A stretch of 20,379 bases of DNA, taken from assembly GCA_045617625.1 (NCBI GenBank), contig JAZLJA010000033.1:1-20379 (forward strand). The letters run 5' to 3'. This document shows, one piece after another, positions 1 through 7,290 of this stretch. Each line of letters opens with the position of its first letter. Within the stretch, counting starts at the first letter, position 1. The translations under genes and the position numbers were made by a program. The notes below the pieces were generated by a model. It saw only the letters and a list, made by a program, of their open reading frames with translations, made no database searches and was not told where the DNA came from. Origin of the DNA: Firm-04 sp045617625 (GTDB lineage Bacteria; Bacillota; Clostridia; Oscillospirales; Ruminococcaceae).

Positions 1-1718
1 TCATCGTAGGCAAAATACGTGCGTTCTTTCGTGGTGATCTCAAACAGCGGAGATTCTGCGATATAGACATACCCCTCACGAATCAGCGTCGGGGCAAGTC
101 GGTAGAGCATCGTCAGGATCAGCGTGCGGATATGGAATCCGTCCTCATCGGCATCCGTACAGGTAACGATCTTGTTCCAGCGGAGATTGTCCAGCGAGAA
201 CGACGCGAGTTCCTTGTTCGCCTTGGATGTCACCTCAACACCGCAGCCAAGCACCTTGACCAGATCCGTGATGATCTCGCTCTTGAAAATGCGGTTGTAG
301 TCTGCTTTCAGGCAGTTGAGGATCTTGCCGCGGACGGGAATGACAGCCTGAAATTCCGCATCACGCGCCATTTTAACAGAACCGAGTGCGGAATCGCCCT
401 CTACGATATAGACTTCTCTGCGTGAGGTGTCCTTCGAGCGGCAATCGACAAATTTCGGCACCATATTGGACAGATCGAGATTTCCGGAAAGTTTCTTTTT
501 GATGTTGAGACGCGTTTTCTCTGCATTTTCGCGGCTGCGCTTGTTGATCAGCACCTGCTCCGTGATTCTTGCAGCATCGTCGGGGTTTTCCGTGAAATAG
601 ACCTCAAGCTGATGTTTGAGAAATTCCGTCATTGCCTCGTAGATAAAGCGATTCGTGATTGCCTTTTTGGTCTGGTTTTCGTAGGATGCGATCGTGGAAA
701 ACGAGGATGACACCAACACCAGACAATCCTGCACATCCTCAAACGAAATCTTGCTCTCGTTCTTCTGATAGCGGTTGTTGGCTTTCAGATAAGCGTCGAT
801 TTGTGCGGTGAAAGCACGCTTGACGGCATCATTCGGCGAGCCGCCGTGTTCGAGAAAGCTTGAATTGTGATAATATTCGATTTTCTGGACGGTGTTGGAA
901 AATGCCACCGCCACCGATAGTTTGAGCTTATATTCCTCACGGTCAGCACTGTCTCTGCCCTTGCGGTCGGTTTGCCAGAACTGCACGGGAGTCATACCCT
1001 TGCCGTCCAGAATTTCATTTGCGTAATCGACAATGCCGTTTTCGTAGAAGAATTCGGTCGTATCAAAGCTGTTTTTGGAAGTCTCACTGCGATATACAAA
1101 CAGCAGATTCGGGTTGACGACCGCCTGCCGTTTCAGCACATCGCGGAACCATTCATCAGGGATCATGGTATCGACGAACACAGCTCTGTCGGGCTTCCAG
1201 CGGGTTTTCGTGCCTGTCTGTCTGCGTCCCGATTCTTCCTTCTGCAAGCCGCCGACATTTTCGCCATGTTCAAAATGCAGCGAATAGTGGCAGCCGTCGC
1301 GCACGACCGAAACATCCATGAACTCGGAGGCAAACTGTGTCGCGCACAGACCAAGACCGTTCAAGCCCAGTGAATAGGCATAGGTGTCGGCGTTGGAATC
1401 GTATTTTCCGCCTGCATAAAGCTCGCAGTACACGAGTTCCCAGTTATAGCGTTTTTCGTTGGGATTCCAGTCCACGGGGCATCCTCTGCCGAAATCCTCG
1501 ACTTCGATCGAGCCGTCGAGATAGCGCGTGATGATGATTTTTTTGCCGAAGCCTGCACGCGCCTCATCCACCGAGTTGGTGATGACTTCAAACACCGAAT
1601 GCTCACAGCCGTCCAGCCCATCTGAGCCGAAAATGACCGCAGGACGTTTCCTGACCTTGTCAGGTCCTTTGAGCATGGTGATACTTTCGTTGCCGTATTC
1701 AGGGGATTTTTTCGCCAT
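1..1718 (-). CDS. Type IIA DNA topoisomerase subunit B (GyrB/ParE family), C-terminus outside window
   Basis: This is the ATPase and TOPRIM subunit of a type IIA topoisomerase, which with a GyrA/ParC partner (not in the window) would pass one DNA duplex through another. The frame is open from an ATG at 1718 to the window edge, giving 572 residues; the family usually has about 640. The GHKL ATPase shows E44 and N48 in the N-box, DFGRG at 75-79 and GLNGLG at 118-123, then QTGTKTRWKP as the Lys loop. The TOPRIM domain shows EGDSA at 440-444 and DADEDG at 522-527, which are the metal-binding acidic residues. AAAGGA lies 8 bases before the ATG. Several motifs are off-consensus (DFGRGCP for DNGRGIP, EGDSALG for EGDSAGG), so it may be the second, ParE-like paralogue rather than the housekeeping GyrB. 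I cannot choose between them without the rest of the genome. Confidence 0.9.
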   Translation of the reverse strand, partial: MAKKSPEYGNESITMLKGPDKVRKRPAVIFGSDGLDGCEHSVFEVITNSVDEARAGFGKKIIITRYLDGSIEVEDFGRGCPVDWNPNEKRYNWELVYCELYAGGKYDSNADTYAYSLGLNGLGLCATQFASEFMDVSVVRDGCHYSLHFEHGENVGGLQKEESGRRQTGTKTRWKPDRAVFVDTMIPDEWFRDVLKRQAVVNPNLLFVYRSETSKNSFDTTEFFYENGIVDYANEILDGKGMTPVQFWQTDRKGRDSADREEYKLKLSVAVAFSNTVQKIEYYHNSSFLEHGGSPNDAVKRAFTAQIDAYLKANNRYQKNESKISFEDVQDCLVLVSSSFSTIASYENQTKKAITNRFIYEAMTEFLKHQLEVYFTENPDDAARITEQVLINKRSRENAEKTRLNIKKKLSGNLDLSNMVPKFVDCRSKDTSRREVYIVEGDSALGSVKMARDAEFQAVIPVRGKILNCLKADYNRIFKSEIITDLVKVLGCGVEVTSKANKELASFSLDNLRWNKIVTCTDADEDGFHIRTLILTMLYRLAPTLIREGYVYIAESPLFEITTKERTYFAYD

Positions 1719-1726
1719 TCTAAAAT

Positions 1727-1732
1727 TCCTTT
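1727..1732 (-). promoter_or_regulatory. Ribosome binding site of the topoisomerase gene
   Basis: AAAGGA on the minus strand, 8 bases before the ATG at 1718. It supports that start over the other in-frame options. Confidence 0.7.
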
Positions 1733-1763
1733 CTGATACATTCTTTGCAATGCGCAGGTGATA

Positions 1764-1847
1764 TGCCGCGCTCTGCAAGCCTTTGAAGAAGGCTCCCCTG
1801 AACACTTCGTATTCAGGGAACGAAACTTTTGATATAAAAGCGCGGCA
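1764..1847 (-). promoter_or_regulatory. Candidate structured 5' leader (three-way junction) of the topoisomerase gene
   Basis: An 8-bp closing stem pairs 1840-1847 (TGCCGCGC on the minus strand) with 1764-1771 (GCGCGGCA). Inside it are two hairpins separated by one base: 1796-1802 with 1812-1818 (CCCTGAA/TTCAGGG, 9-base loop) and 1778-1783 with 1789-1794 (AGCCTT/AAGGCT, 5-base loop). The leader is about 170 bases and the last stem ends about 45 bases before the ATG. All pairings are seen in the sequence. A regulatory role is inferred, and I do not recognise a known RNA family. Confidence 0.45.
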
Positions 1848-1883
1848 AAAACTTCGATTATGGACGCCGCCCGCAAATATACA

Positions 1884-1897
1884 AATCAAATTTGATT
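1884..1897. promoter_or_regulatory. 14-bp perfect palindrome over -10 and start site; possible operator
   Basis: AATCAAATTTGATT reads the same on both strands. It overlaps the last three bases of the -10 box and the predicted transcription start (about 1888) of the topoisomerase gene, the usual place for a repressor site. The regulator is unknown. Confidence 0.4.
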
Positions 1898-1923
1898 ATA
1901 TCACAGTTTCTCCAAAAAAGCAA
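1895..1923 (-). promoter_or_regulatory. Sigma-A promoter of the topoisomerase gene
   Basis: On the minus strand, TTGCTT at 1918-1923 and a perfect TATAAT at 1895-1900 are separated by 17 bases. It sits just after the terminator of the upstream gene, so the topoisomerase gene is transcribed on its own. Confidence 0.7.
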
Positions 1924-1935
1924 GCACCATACACG

Positions 1936-1986
1936 AAAAAAGAACCATGCAGAATCCCACGGCATCACACCGCAAAATTCTGCATG
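1936..1986 (-). terminator. Rho-independent terminator of the small membrane-protein gene
   Basis: On the minus strand, CATGCAGAAT (1977-1986) pairs perfectly with ATTCTGCATG (1946-1955) across a loop that holds a smaller CGG/CCG stem. A run ending in six T follows (1936-1941). It lies 14 bases after the stop of the 110-residue gene. Confidence 0.8.
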
Positions 1987-1999
1987 ATCCAAACAGATG

Positions 2000-2332
2000 T
2001 CAGCGTTTCCACTTCACACGGGCAATCTGCTGCCACCTGCCGTTTTTATGTTTCGGCTTCTCACGCACAATGTCATCCTCCGATACATGACATCCGTCAT
2101 TCAAAAGCCGCTTCACCGCACGCTCGATTTCCGCCTCCAGTGCCGACGAAATATCCCGCTTTTTGGCGGCATAGGCTTTCACGATCTCCTCGCCCTCGTA
2201 ATCAGGAAGCTGTGATTTCTTCACCCAGTCGATCACCAGAAGTGTGACCACGGCAAGCACGCAAATCAGCAAAATTTCCGTGAGATTCCGCTGTGTCAGT
2301 TCCGGTGCAATGAACATGAAATTACGACTCAT
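2000..2332 (-). CDS. Small single-pass membrane protein, unknown function (110 aa)
   Basis: I do not recognise this protein. One hydrophobic segment at about residues 19-35 (LLICVLAVVTLLVIDWV) is followed by a charged, mostly helical soluble part rich in Lys, Glu and Arg that ends in a basic tail. This suggests a membrane-anchored cytoplasmic domain, but I see no catalytic motif. The case for a real gene is contextual: it has a consensus promoter just upstream (2356-2384), AAGGATG before the ATG, and a strong terminator right after the stop. It is therefore a one-gene unit, in the same direction as the topoisomerase gene but transcribed separately. The predicted mRNA leader is very short, about 17 bases. 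Confidence 0.75.
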   Translation of the reverse strand: MSRNFMFIAPELTQRNLTEILLICVLAVVTLLVIDWVKKSQLPDYEGEEIVKAYAAKKRDISSALEAEIERAVKRLLNDGCHVSEDDIVREKPKHKNGRWQQIARVKWKR

Positions 2333-2355
2333 ACCGCGTCACCATCCTTTATACC

Positions 2356-2384
2356 ATTATAATATCTTTTTTGCAAAAAGTCAA
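2356..2384 (-). promoter_or_regulatory. Consensus sigma-A promoter of the small membrane-protein gene
   Basis: On the minus strand, TTGACT at 2379-2384, a 17-base spacer and a perfect TATAAT at 2356-2361. Predicted start is near 2349, placing the ribosome site almost at the 5' end of the message. Confidence 0.8.
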
Positions 2385-2493
2385 TTCCCTGCGGTATTTT
2401 TGGCGGTTCGGCACAGAAACCCACCCTCCGATTTATGAAATCTGCCGTAAACGGGCAGTTTCCGCATTCTTCATGAGAATCCTGTGAAAAGGC

Positions 2494-2522
2494 TTGCATT
2501 TCGCAGAAATATATGGTAAAAT
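2494..2522 (+). promoter_or_regulatory. Sigma-A promoter for the 2555-4074 gene pair
   Basis: TTGCAT at 2494-2499 and TAAAAT at 2517-2522, spacer 17 bases. AAAGGA at 2541-2546 lies 8 bases before the ATG at 2555. Confidence 0.65.
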
Positions 2523-2554
2523 AATGAGGATTTCTCTCTGAAAGGACAAACAGC

Positions 2555-3484
2555 ATGGACGAACAAAAAATCACCCCGCAGGACCCCGAACAGCCTGCTG
2601 ACGAACCCAAGTCAGTCTCCGCATTTCAGTCTGCCCGCGAACTGGCGGCGAAAGAACAGCGTGCCGCCGAACTCTCCGAGCGCAAATGGCAGGCTGAGGA
2701 AAATGAGCGGCAGTATCAGGCGCGTGAAGAATACGCAAAGGAAATTTCGGAAGATAAGATCGCACTGATGAAACTCAGACAGGGACTCCTTACCGAGGAT
2801 GACGAACATTTCAAGGATGATACCCCGCAGAAAAAATATACCGTCTGGCAAAAAATCGGCAACTGGTTTTATCACGCAAAATGGTGGCTGGGCATCGGCA
2901 CATTTTGCGCACTACTGGTCGGATTTTTGATTTTCGATATGATCACGCGCGTCGATCCCGATCTGCGCATTCTTATGCTGAGCAGCAATTATGAACTCTA
3001 TTCCTCCAGCACTGCGCTCTGTGACAAGCTTGCGGAGGGCTGCCCCGATTTCAACGACGACGGAAAATCTGTGGTTTCATCGGTCTATATCCCCGTGACA
3101 CAGCAGAATCTGGAGACGGCAAACTCGGCAGGCACGGCGTATAACACGCAGCTTTCGGTGCAGCTTGGCTGCAGTATGTGTATGCTTGTGCTGGCGGATC
3201 AGCAAACCGACGAGTGTGTGCCGCCTGAGGAAGCATATGTCAATCTGAAGGAGCTTTACCCGCAGTATGATTTCATCGAGGGCTGCCGCGTGCCGCTCAA
3301 CGATACGAAATTCATCGAACAGTTCGGATTGACCAACCCGCTGCACGAGGGCACTTATCTCGCCCTGCGCGTGCCGACGGAAAACCTCGACGACGCGGAA
3401 ACCGTGCAGAAAAATTATGACAACGCCCGCATCATGCTGGAATGGGTGCTGGAAACCATGGCAAAGGAGGAAACCGCACCGTGA
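2555..3484 (+). CDS. Membrane protein with cytoplasmic coiled coil and extracellular domain, unknown function (309 aa)
   Basis: I do not recognise the function. Residues 1-25 are acidic and Pro-rich. Residues 25-80 are charged with a coiled-coil pattern (many Glu, Lys, Arg, Ala). A Trp-rich stretch (NWFYHAKWWLGIG) leads into one membrane segment at about 114-131. The remaining 180 residues lie outside the membrane and include FNDDGKSVVSSVYIPV, a pattern I associate with uncharacterised Clostridial membrane proteins. There are several Cys in this part (for example CSMCM), but no metal site I can define. The positive-inside rule fits an N-in topology. The start is supported by AAAGGA 8 bases upstream and a promoter at 2494-2522. 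It overlaps the next gene by four bases, so the two are probably made together. Confidence 0.8.
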   Translation: MDEQKITPQDPEQPADEPKSVSAFQSARELAAKEQRAAELSERKWQAEENERQYQAREEYAKEISEDKIALMKLRQGLLTEDDEHFKDDTPQKKYTVWQKIGNWFYHAKWWLGIGTFCALLVGFLIFDMITRVDPDLRILMLSSNYELYSSSTALCDKLAEGCPDFNDDGKSVVSSVYIPVTQQNLETANSAGTAYNTQLSVQLGCSMCMLVLADQQTDECVPPEEAYVNLKELYPQYDFIEGCRVPLNDTKFIEQFGLTNPLHEGTYLALRVPTENLDDAETVQKNYDNARIMLEWVLETMAKEETAP

Positions 3485-4074
3485 GTGAAGAAATCACGAA
3501 CGCCCCCGAAGAACAAGCACAGCCAAGCGGTATTTTTGAACCGAAGCCGCCAATGGAGATCAAAATGAAATCGGGCAGCCAAAAAGCAAAAGAGCTTGTC
3601 ATCGCAGCAGCGGTGATCCTGCTTGCCGCCATCATCATCGTGTGGGTGAAGGGGCTTTATCTGCGCCCTGTGAAGACCTACTACAAAGGTCTGACCAAAA
3701 CCGACACCGCCGTGATGTGCAAAGCGTTCCCGAAATGGCTTTGCAATGCTGACACCGACAGCGACACTATCACCGTGGACGAAATGTGCAAAACGATCGT
3801 CAGCAGCGTGCTGAGCACCTGCGGCAAAAACTGCCGTGTCTCCGCTGAAAAGGTTCGCTTCACCGAACAGGACGACGCCTATCTCCAAAAGCTGGAGGAC
3901 GGCATTGAGGCAAAATACGGCAAAGAAGTGGACATCAGCAAGGGCAGATGGGTCACGCTCAATGTCACGTATGAATACAGCGGCAAAAAGCAGGAAATGA
4001 TCGAATATGTGCGGCTTTACAAAATCAACGGTAAATGGTGTATGCTGGATATCCCGAGCACCGAAGAAAACTGA
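3481..4074 (+). CDS. Single-pass membrane protein, unknown function (197 aa, GTG start)
   Basis: I do not recognise the function. I chose the GTG at 3481 because a near-perfect AAAGGAGG (3463-3470) lies 10 bases before it and the GTG overlaps the previous stop in a GTGA, the usual coupled arrangement. The in-frame ATG at 3442 has no comparable site and would overlap the upstream gene by 43 bases. The protein has an acidic N-terminus, one membrane helix at about residues 34-55 (LVIAAAVILLAAIIIVWVKG) and a 140-residue outer domain. Its end (YVRLYKINGKWCMLDIPS) resembles the last strand and 'function-loss' tail of small NTF2-like or DUF-type extracytoplasmic domains; that is an impression only. 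With the preceding gene it forms a two-gene membrane unit whose role I cannot give. Confidence 0.8.
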   Translation: MSEEITNAPEEQAQPSGIFEPKPPMEIKMKSGSQKAKELVIAAAVILLAAIIIVWVKGLYLRPVKTYYKGLTKTDTAVMCKAFPKWLCNADTDSDTITVDEMCKTIVSSVLSTCGKNCRVSAEKVRFTEQDDAYLQKLEDGIEAKYGKEVDISKGRWVTLNVTYEYSGKKQEMIEYVRLYKINGKWCMLDIPSTEEN

Positions 4075-4142
4075 TGTCGGAAATCCAACATTTTTGACAA
4101 AAAGCGCGAAAAAGAATCCGCGAAAAAAGGGAAAGTTTGGGG

Positions 4143-4171
4143 TTGCATTTCCCGCCGAAAAATAGTATAAT
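4143..4171 (+). promoter_or_regulatory. Sigma-A promoter of the acylation cluster
   Basis: TTGCAT at 4143-4148, 17-base spacer, perfect TATAAT at 4166-4171. Predicted start near 4178. It is the only convincing promoter before 4262. Confidence 0.75.
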
Positions 4172-4175
4172 AAGT

Positions 4176-4222
4176 AGCAGAGTGCGGCATGGTGAGATCC
4201 GTGTGCATTCTGCTATTTTTTT
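4176..4222 (+). terminator. Terminator-like hairpin at the very start of the acylation-cluster transcript
   Basis: AGCAGAGTGC (4176-4185) pairs with GCATTCTGCT (4205-4214) with one G-T wobble, and A plus seven T follow (4215-4222). It could end read-through from the upstream pair. However, the promoter at 4143-4171 lies before it, so RNA from that promoter must also pass it, making attenuation or a roughly 45-base RNA possible. Confidence 0.65.
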
Positions 4223-4261
4223 GCATTTCTTCTCATGTTCACGAAAGGATGAACCGACACA

Positions 4262-5854
4262 ATGAAATCCGTAACATTCCGAAAAACTGCGGCAATGCTT
4301 CTGGCAGGCACGATGCTCTGCTGCACGGCAGGCTGCGAGAACGCTGGCGGAAACACACAGATCACCCTCACCGCCCGTCAGTTTGCGGATATGCTCTATC
4401 AAAAGATCCCGTTTTCGGAAAACCTGAATGCCCAGAGTGCTGATACTTTGGGCTTGCTGATGAATCTCACCGATTTCACCGATGCGGCAGGCTATATGGC
4501 AGTCGGGCAGATTCCTGATATGGCGGCGGTGTTTGTCTGCGAGGATGCGCAAAAAGCTGCCGCGATGAAACCTTCTCTGCAAGCTTATCTGGACGAGATG
4601 ATCCACGAATATGAACGCTATGCACCCGAACAGGTGGATAAGCTGAAAAATGCCGTTTTGCAGACGGCAGGAAATTACGCTGTCATGTGCATCACCCCCG
4701 ATGACAAAACCGCAAAAGCAGTCATCGGCGAGATTTTTGAAACAGGCGAAAGCACTTACTGGGATCTCCGCGCACTTCCCGCCGACAGCAATAGCCAAGC
4801 CCCCGAAACCACCGTCACCGCCGATACCGCATGGACAGGCGAAACCACCGTTTCTGTGCCGCTTGCCACCGATGTCCCTGCGATATCCGATCTGCCAGAC
4901 GGTACCAATCCTACACCGTCAGGCGAAGTGGTCATCCCCTCGCAAAACGATTATCAGACCTTCGGTGAAAGTGTGTTCCGTGACGGCGACACCGCTTTTG
5001 AAACATTCGGTTTTTTCGACGCCCTCTCCACACGCTATGCGAATACCATCAGCGGGTTTGCCGACAAAATGCCCGATACCGTCCGCGTGTTCAGTCTGCT
5101 GATCCCTACCAGTGCAGGCATCACACTGCCCGATGCCCTCGTTGGCAAGGCGAATGTCGCTGACCAGAAAGCTGCCATCGAAGCGACCTCCTCGAAAATG
5201 TCGGACAAGGTGCATAAAGTTCCGCTTTATGACACCCTGCGCTCCCACCGCGGCGAATATATCTACTTCCGCACCGACCACCACTGGACAGCTCTGGGCG
5301 CATACTATGCCTTTGCGGAATATTGCAATGCGGCAGGCAAATCAGCCCCGATGCTCTCCGAATACAAAACCAAAGATTTCACGGGCTTTCTGGGGTCGTT
5401 CTACCGCGACACCAATAACAATCCGATACTGGGCGCAAATCCCGATGTCCTCACCGCTTACTATACCCCGCATTACGACGACATCAAGCTGCGCTTCATG
5501 GACACCAAGCAAAAATATTACGACTGGTATCTGATTTCGGATGTCACCAATTATGATGCATCGCTCAAATATAACGCCTTTGCAGGTACGGACAATCCCT
5601 TGGTCGAGGTCACAAACAGTGCGGTCACAGACGGCTCTGTCTGTATCCTCGTGAAAGAATCGTTCGGCAATGCGCTGATTCCGTTCCTCGCGGAAGAATA
5701 CCAGTATCTTTACGCCTTCGATTATCGTCATGACAGCCGCGATTTTCAGGCATTCGTCAAGCAGCACCCCGGCGCCGATGTGATTTTCGCAAACAACGTC
5801 TCCATGCTGCAAGGCAATTATCTGACAGGCAAACTTGCCTCGTATGTGGGCTGA
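4262..5854 (+). CDS. Lipoprotein with DUF4358 domain fused to a DHHW (AlgX/AlgJ-like) domain (530 aa)
   Basis: This is a secreted, membrane-anchored protein, probably acting with the next two genes in O-acylation of an exported polysaccharide. The signal peptide ends at a lipobox-like TAGC (Cys25), with Thr rather than Leu at -3. Residues about 33-165 match the DUF4358 pattern, including IPDMAAVFVCED and the KLKNAVLQTAGNYAVMCITPDD strand-turn region. A Thr/Pro/Ala-rich linker runs to about 225. The C-terminal part is a DHHW domain: YFRTDHHWTALGAYY (Asp339, His340, His341, Trp342) and KESFGNALIP around Ser467, the conserved spots of this SGNH-like family. AAAGGAT lies 11 bases before the ATG. 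The two domains are more familiar to me as separate proteins encoded side by side, so the fusion is notable. Domain identity is confident; substrate is unknown. Confidence 0.85.
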   Translation: MKSVTFRKTAAMLLAGTMLCCTAGCENAGGNTQITLTARQFADMLYQKIPFSENLNAQSADTLGLLMNLTDFTDAAGYMAVGQIPDMAAVFVCEDAQKAAAMKPSLQAYLDEMIHEYERYAPEQVDKLKNAVLQTAGNYAVMCITPDDKTAKAVIGEIFETGESTYWDLRALPADSNSQAPETTVTADTAWTGETTVSVPLATDVPAISDLPDGTNPTPSGEVVIPSQNDYQTFGESVFRDGDTAFETFGFFDALSTRYANTISGFADKMPDTVRVFSLLIPTSAGITLPDALVGKANVADQKAAIEATSSKMSDKVHKVPLYDTLRSHRGEYIYFRTDHHWTALGAYYAFAEYCNAAGKSAPMLSEYKTKDFTGFLGSFYRDTNNNPILGANPDVLTAYYTPHYDDIKLRFMDTKQKYYDWYLISDVTNYDASLKYNAFAGTDNPLVEVTNSAVTDGSVCILVKESFGNALIPFLAEEYQYLYAFDYRHDSRDFQAFVKQHPGADVIFANNVSMLQGNYLTGKLASYVG

Positions 5855-5875
5855 AACGAAAGGAACGTCTGATAT

Positions 5876-7273
5876 ATGGTTTTCAGCAGTCTGATATTTC
5901 TCTGCGGGTTTCTCCCGCTAACCATTCTGGGTTACCGTTTTTTGCCGCAGCAGTATCGCAATCTGTTTTTGCTCATCATGAGCCTGCTGTTTTACGCATG
6001 GGGTGAGCCTGTCTATATCCTGCTGATGACCGTGTCGATCCTCGTCAATTATGCAGGCGGTTTGCTTGTCTCCAATGCACAAAAGCGCGGAGAAAGCGGA
6101 AAATCCATGCTGATTGCCACCTGTGCCATCAATCTTGCACTGCTGGGATTTTTCAAATACACGAATTTGCTGCTTTCCACCGTCAACTCGCTGACAGGCG
6201 CATCCATCGCACTGCTGAAGCTTGCGCTGCCCATCGGCATTTCGTTTTACACCTTTCAGGCAATGTCCTATGTCATTGACGTTTATCGCGGAGAGGTGCA
6301 GGTGCAGCGCAGTCTCGTCAATTTTGCGATGTATGTCACCCTGTTTCCGCAGCTCATTGCAGGTCCCATCGTGCGCTATGCGGATGTGGAAACGCAGATC
6401 GAACACCGCCGCGAAACAGCGAGTCTGTTCTGGGCAGGCACCGTGCGCTTCTGCATCGGACTTGCGAAAAAAGCACTGCTTGCAAATCAGGCAGGCAGAC
6501 TGTGGGATACCATTTCCGCGCAGCAGGGAGAAATCCCCCTGCTGACAGCTTGGCTTGGCGCGATCGCGTTCACCTTCCAGATCTATTTCGATTTTTCAGG
6601 CTATTCGGACATGGCGATCGGGCTTGGAAAAATGTTCGGTTTCACGTTTCCCGAGAATTTCCGCTATCCGTACCAGTCTGACAGCATCACCGATTTCTGG
6701 CGGCGCTGGCACATCACCCTCAGCACATGGTTCCGTGAGTATGTCTATATCCCGCTGGGCGGCAACCGCTGCGGCAAAAAACGACAGATCCTCAACCTGC
6801 TTGCGGTCTGGGCACTGACAGGACTTTGGCACGGCGCAGGCTGGAATTTCCTGTGCTGGGGCATCTACTTTTTCCTGCTGCTTGTGCTTGAAAAGAACGT
6901 GCTTGCTGAAAAATTGTCAAAGCTCCCGCAAATTCCGCGCCGCATCTATGCGCTCTTTTTCATCGTGCTTGGCTGGGTGCTGTTTGCAATCGAAGATTTT
7001 GCCGCGCTGTGGGATTATGTCAAATCGCTGTTTGGCGCAGGCGGGTTTTGCAGCGAACAAACGCTTTATTTGTTTAGCAGCTACGCACTTTTGTTGGTTT
7101 TCATGGCAATCGGCTCCACCGAATTGCCCGCAAAACTCGGAAAACTTGCAAAGGAAAAACTCGGGCGGAACGGCATCTGGGCAGAAGCGGCATTTTGTGC
7201 GTTTCTGCTGATTTTCAGCGTGTCGTCCATCGTAGCTGACAGCTATAATCCGTTTCTGTATTTTCGATTCTGA
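5876..7273 (+). CDS. MBOAT-family membrane O-acyltransferase (AlgI/DltB/PatA-like, 465 aa)
   Basis: This polytopic membrane enzyme is of the family that moves acyl groups, usually acetyl, across the membrane for transfer to cell-surface glycans. The length fits AlgI-type proteins. It shows the family hallmarks: FPQLIAGPIVRY near residue 160, DFSGYSDMAIG and NFRYPYQ, DFWRRWHITLSTWFREYVYIPLGG with His279, and LTGLWHGAGWNFLCWG with the invariant His319. About ten hydrophobic segments are visible. It starts 21 bases after the previous stop, with AAAGGA in between, and ends 17 bases before the next gene, so the three form an operon. The flanking DHHW proteins are the expected extracellular partners, as AlgJ and AlgX are for AlgI in alginate acetylation. 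The glycan modified here cannot be read from the window. Confidence 0.93.
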   Translation: MVFSSLIFLCGFLPLTILGYRFLPQQYRNLFLLIMSLLFYAWGEPVYILLMTVSILVNYAGGLLVSNAQKRGESGKSMLIATCAINLALLGFFKYTNLLLSTVNSLTGASIALLKLALPIGISFYTFQAMSYVIDVYRGEVQVQRSLVNFAMYVTLFPQLIAGPIVRYADVETQIEHRRETASLFWAGTVRFCIGLAKKALLANQAGRLWDTISAQQGEIPLLTAWLGAIAFTFQIYFDFSGYSDMAIGLGKMFGFTFPENFRYPYQSDSITDFWRRWHITLSTWFREYVYIPLGGNRCGKKRQILNLLAVWALTGLWHGAGWNFLCWGIYFFLLLVLEKNVLAEKLSKLPQIPRRIYALFFIVLGWVLFAIEDFAALWDYVKSLFGAGGFCSEQTLYLFSSYALLLVFMAIGSTELPAKLGKLAKEKLGRNGIWAEAAFCAFLLIFSVSSIVADSYNPFLYFRF

Positions 7274-7290
7274 GAAGGGAGGCAGGCATC

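Noticed and set aside
1361..1876. A 171-codon minus-strand frame overlapping the topoisomerase start
   Set aside because: Out of frame with the topoisomerase, which has all motifs; the upstream part falls in the structured leader.
2441..2457. Short inverted repeat CTGCC/GGCAG that resembles a weak terminator
   Set aside because: Only five pairs, three T at most, and no gene ends there.
2329..2610. Minus-strand frame with a Cys-rich stretch (EECGNCPF)
   Set aside because: It crosses two promoters and the start of the 309-residue gene, has no ribosome site, and the Cys pattern is probably chance.
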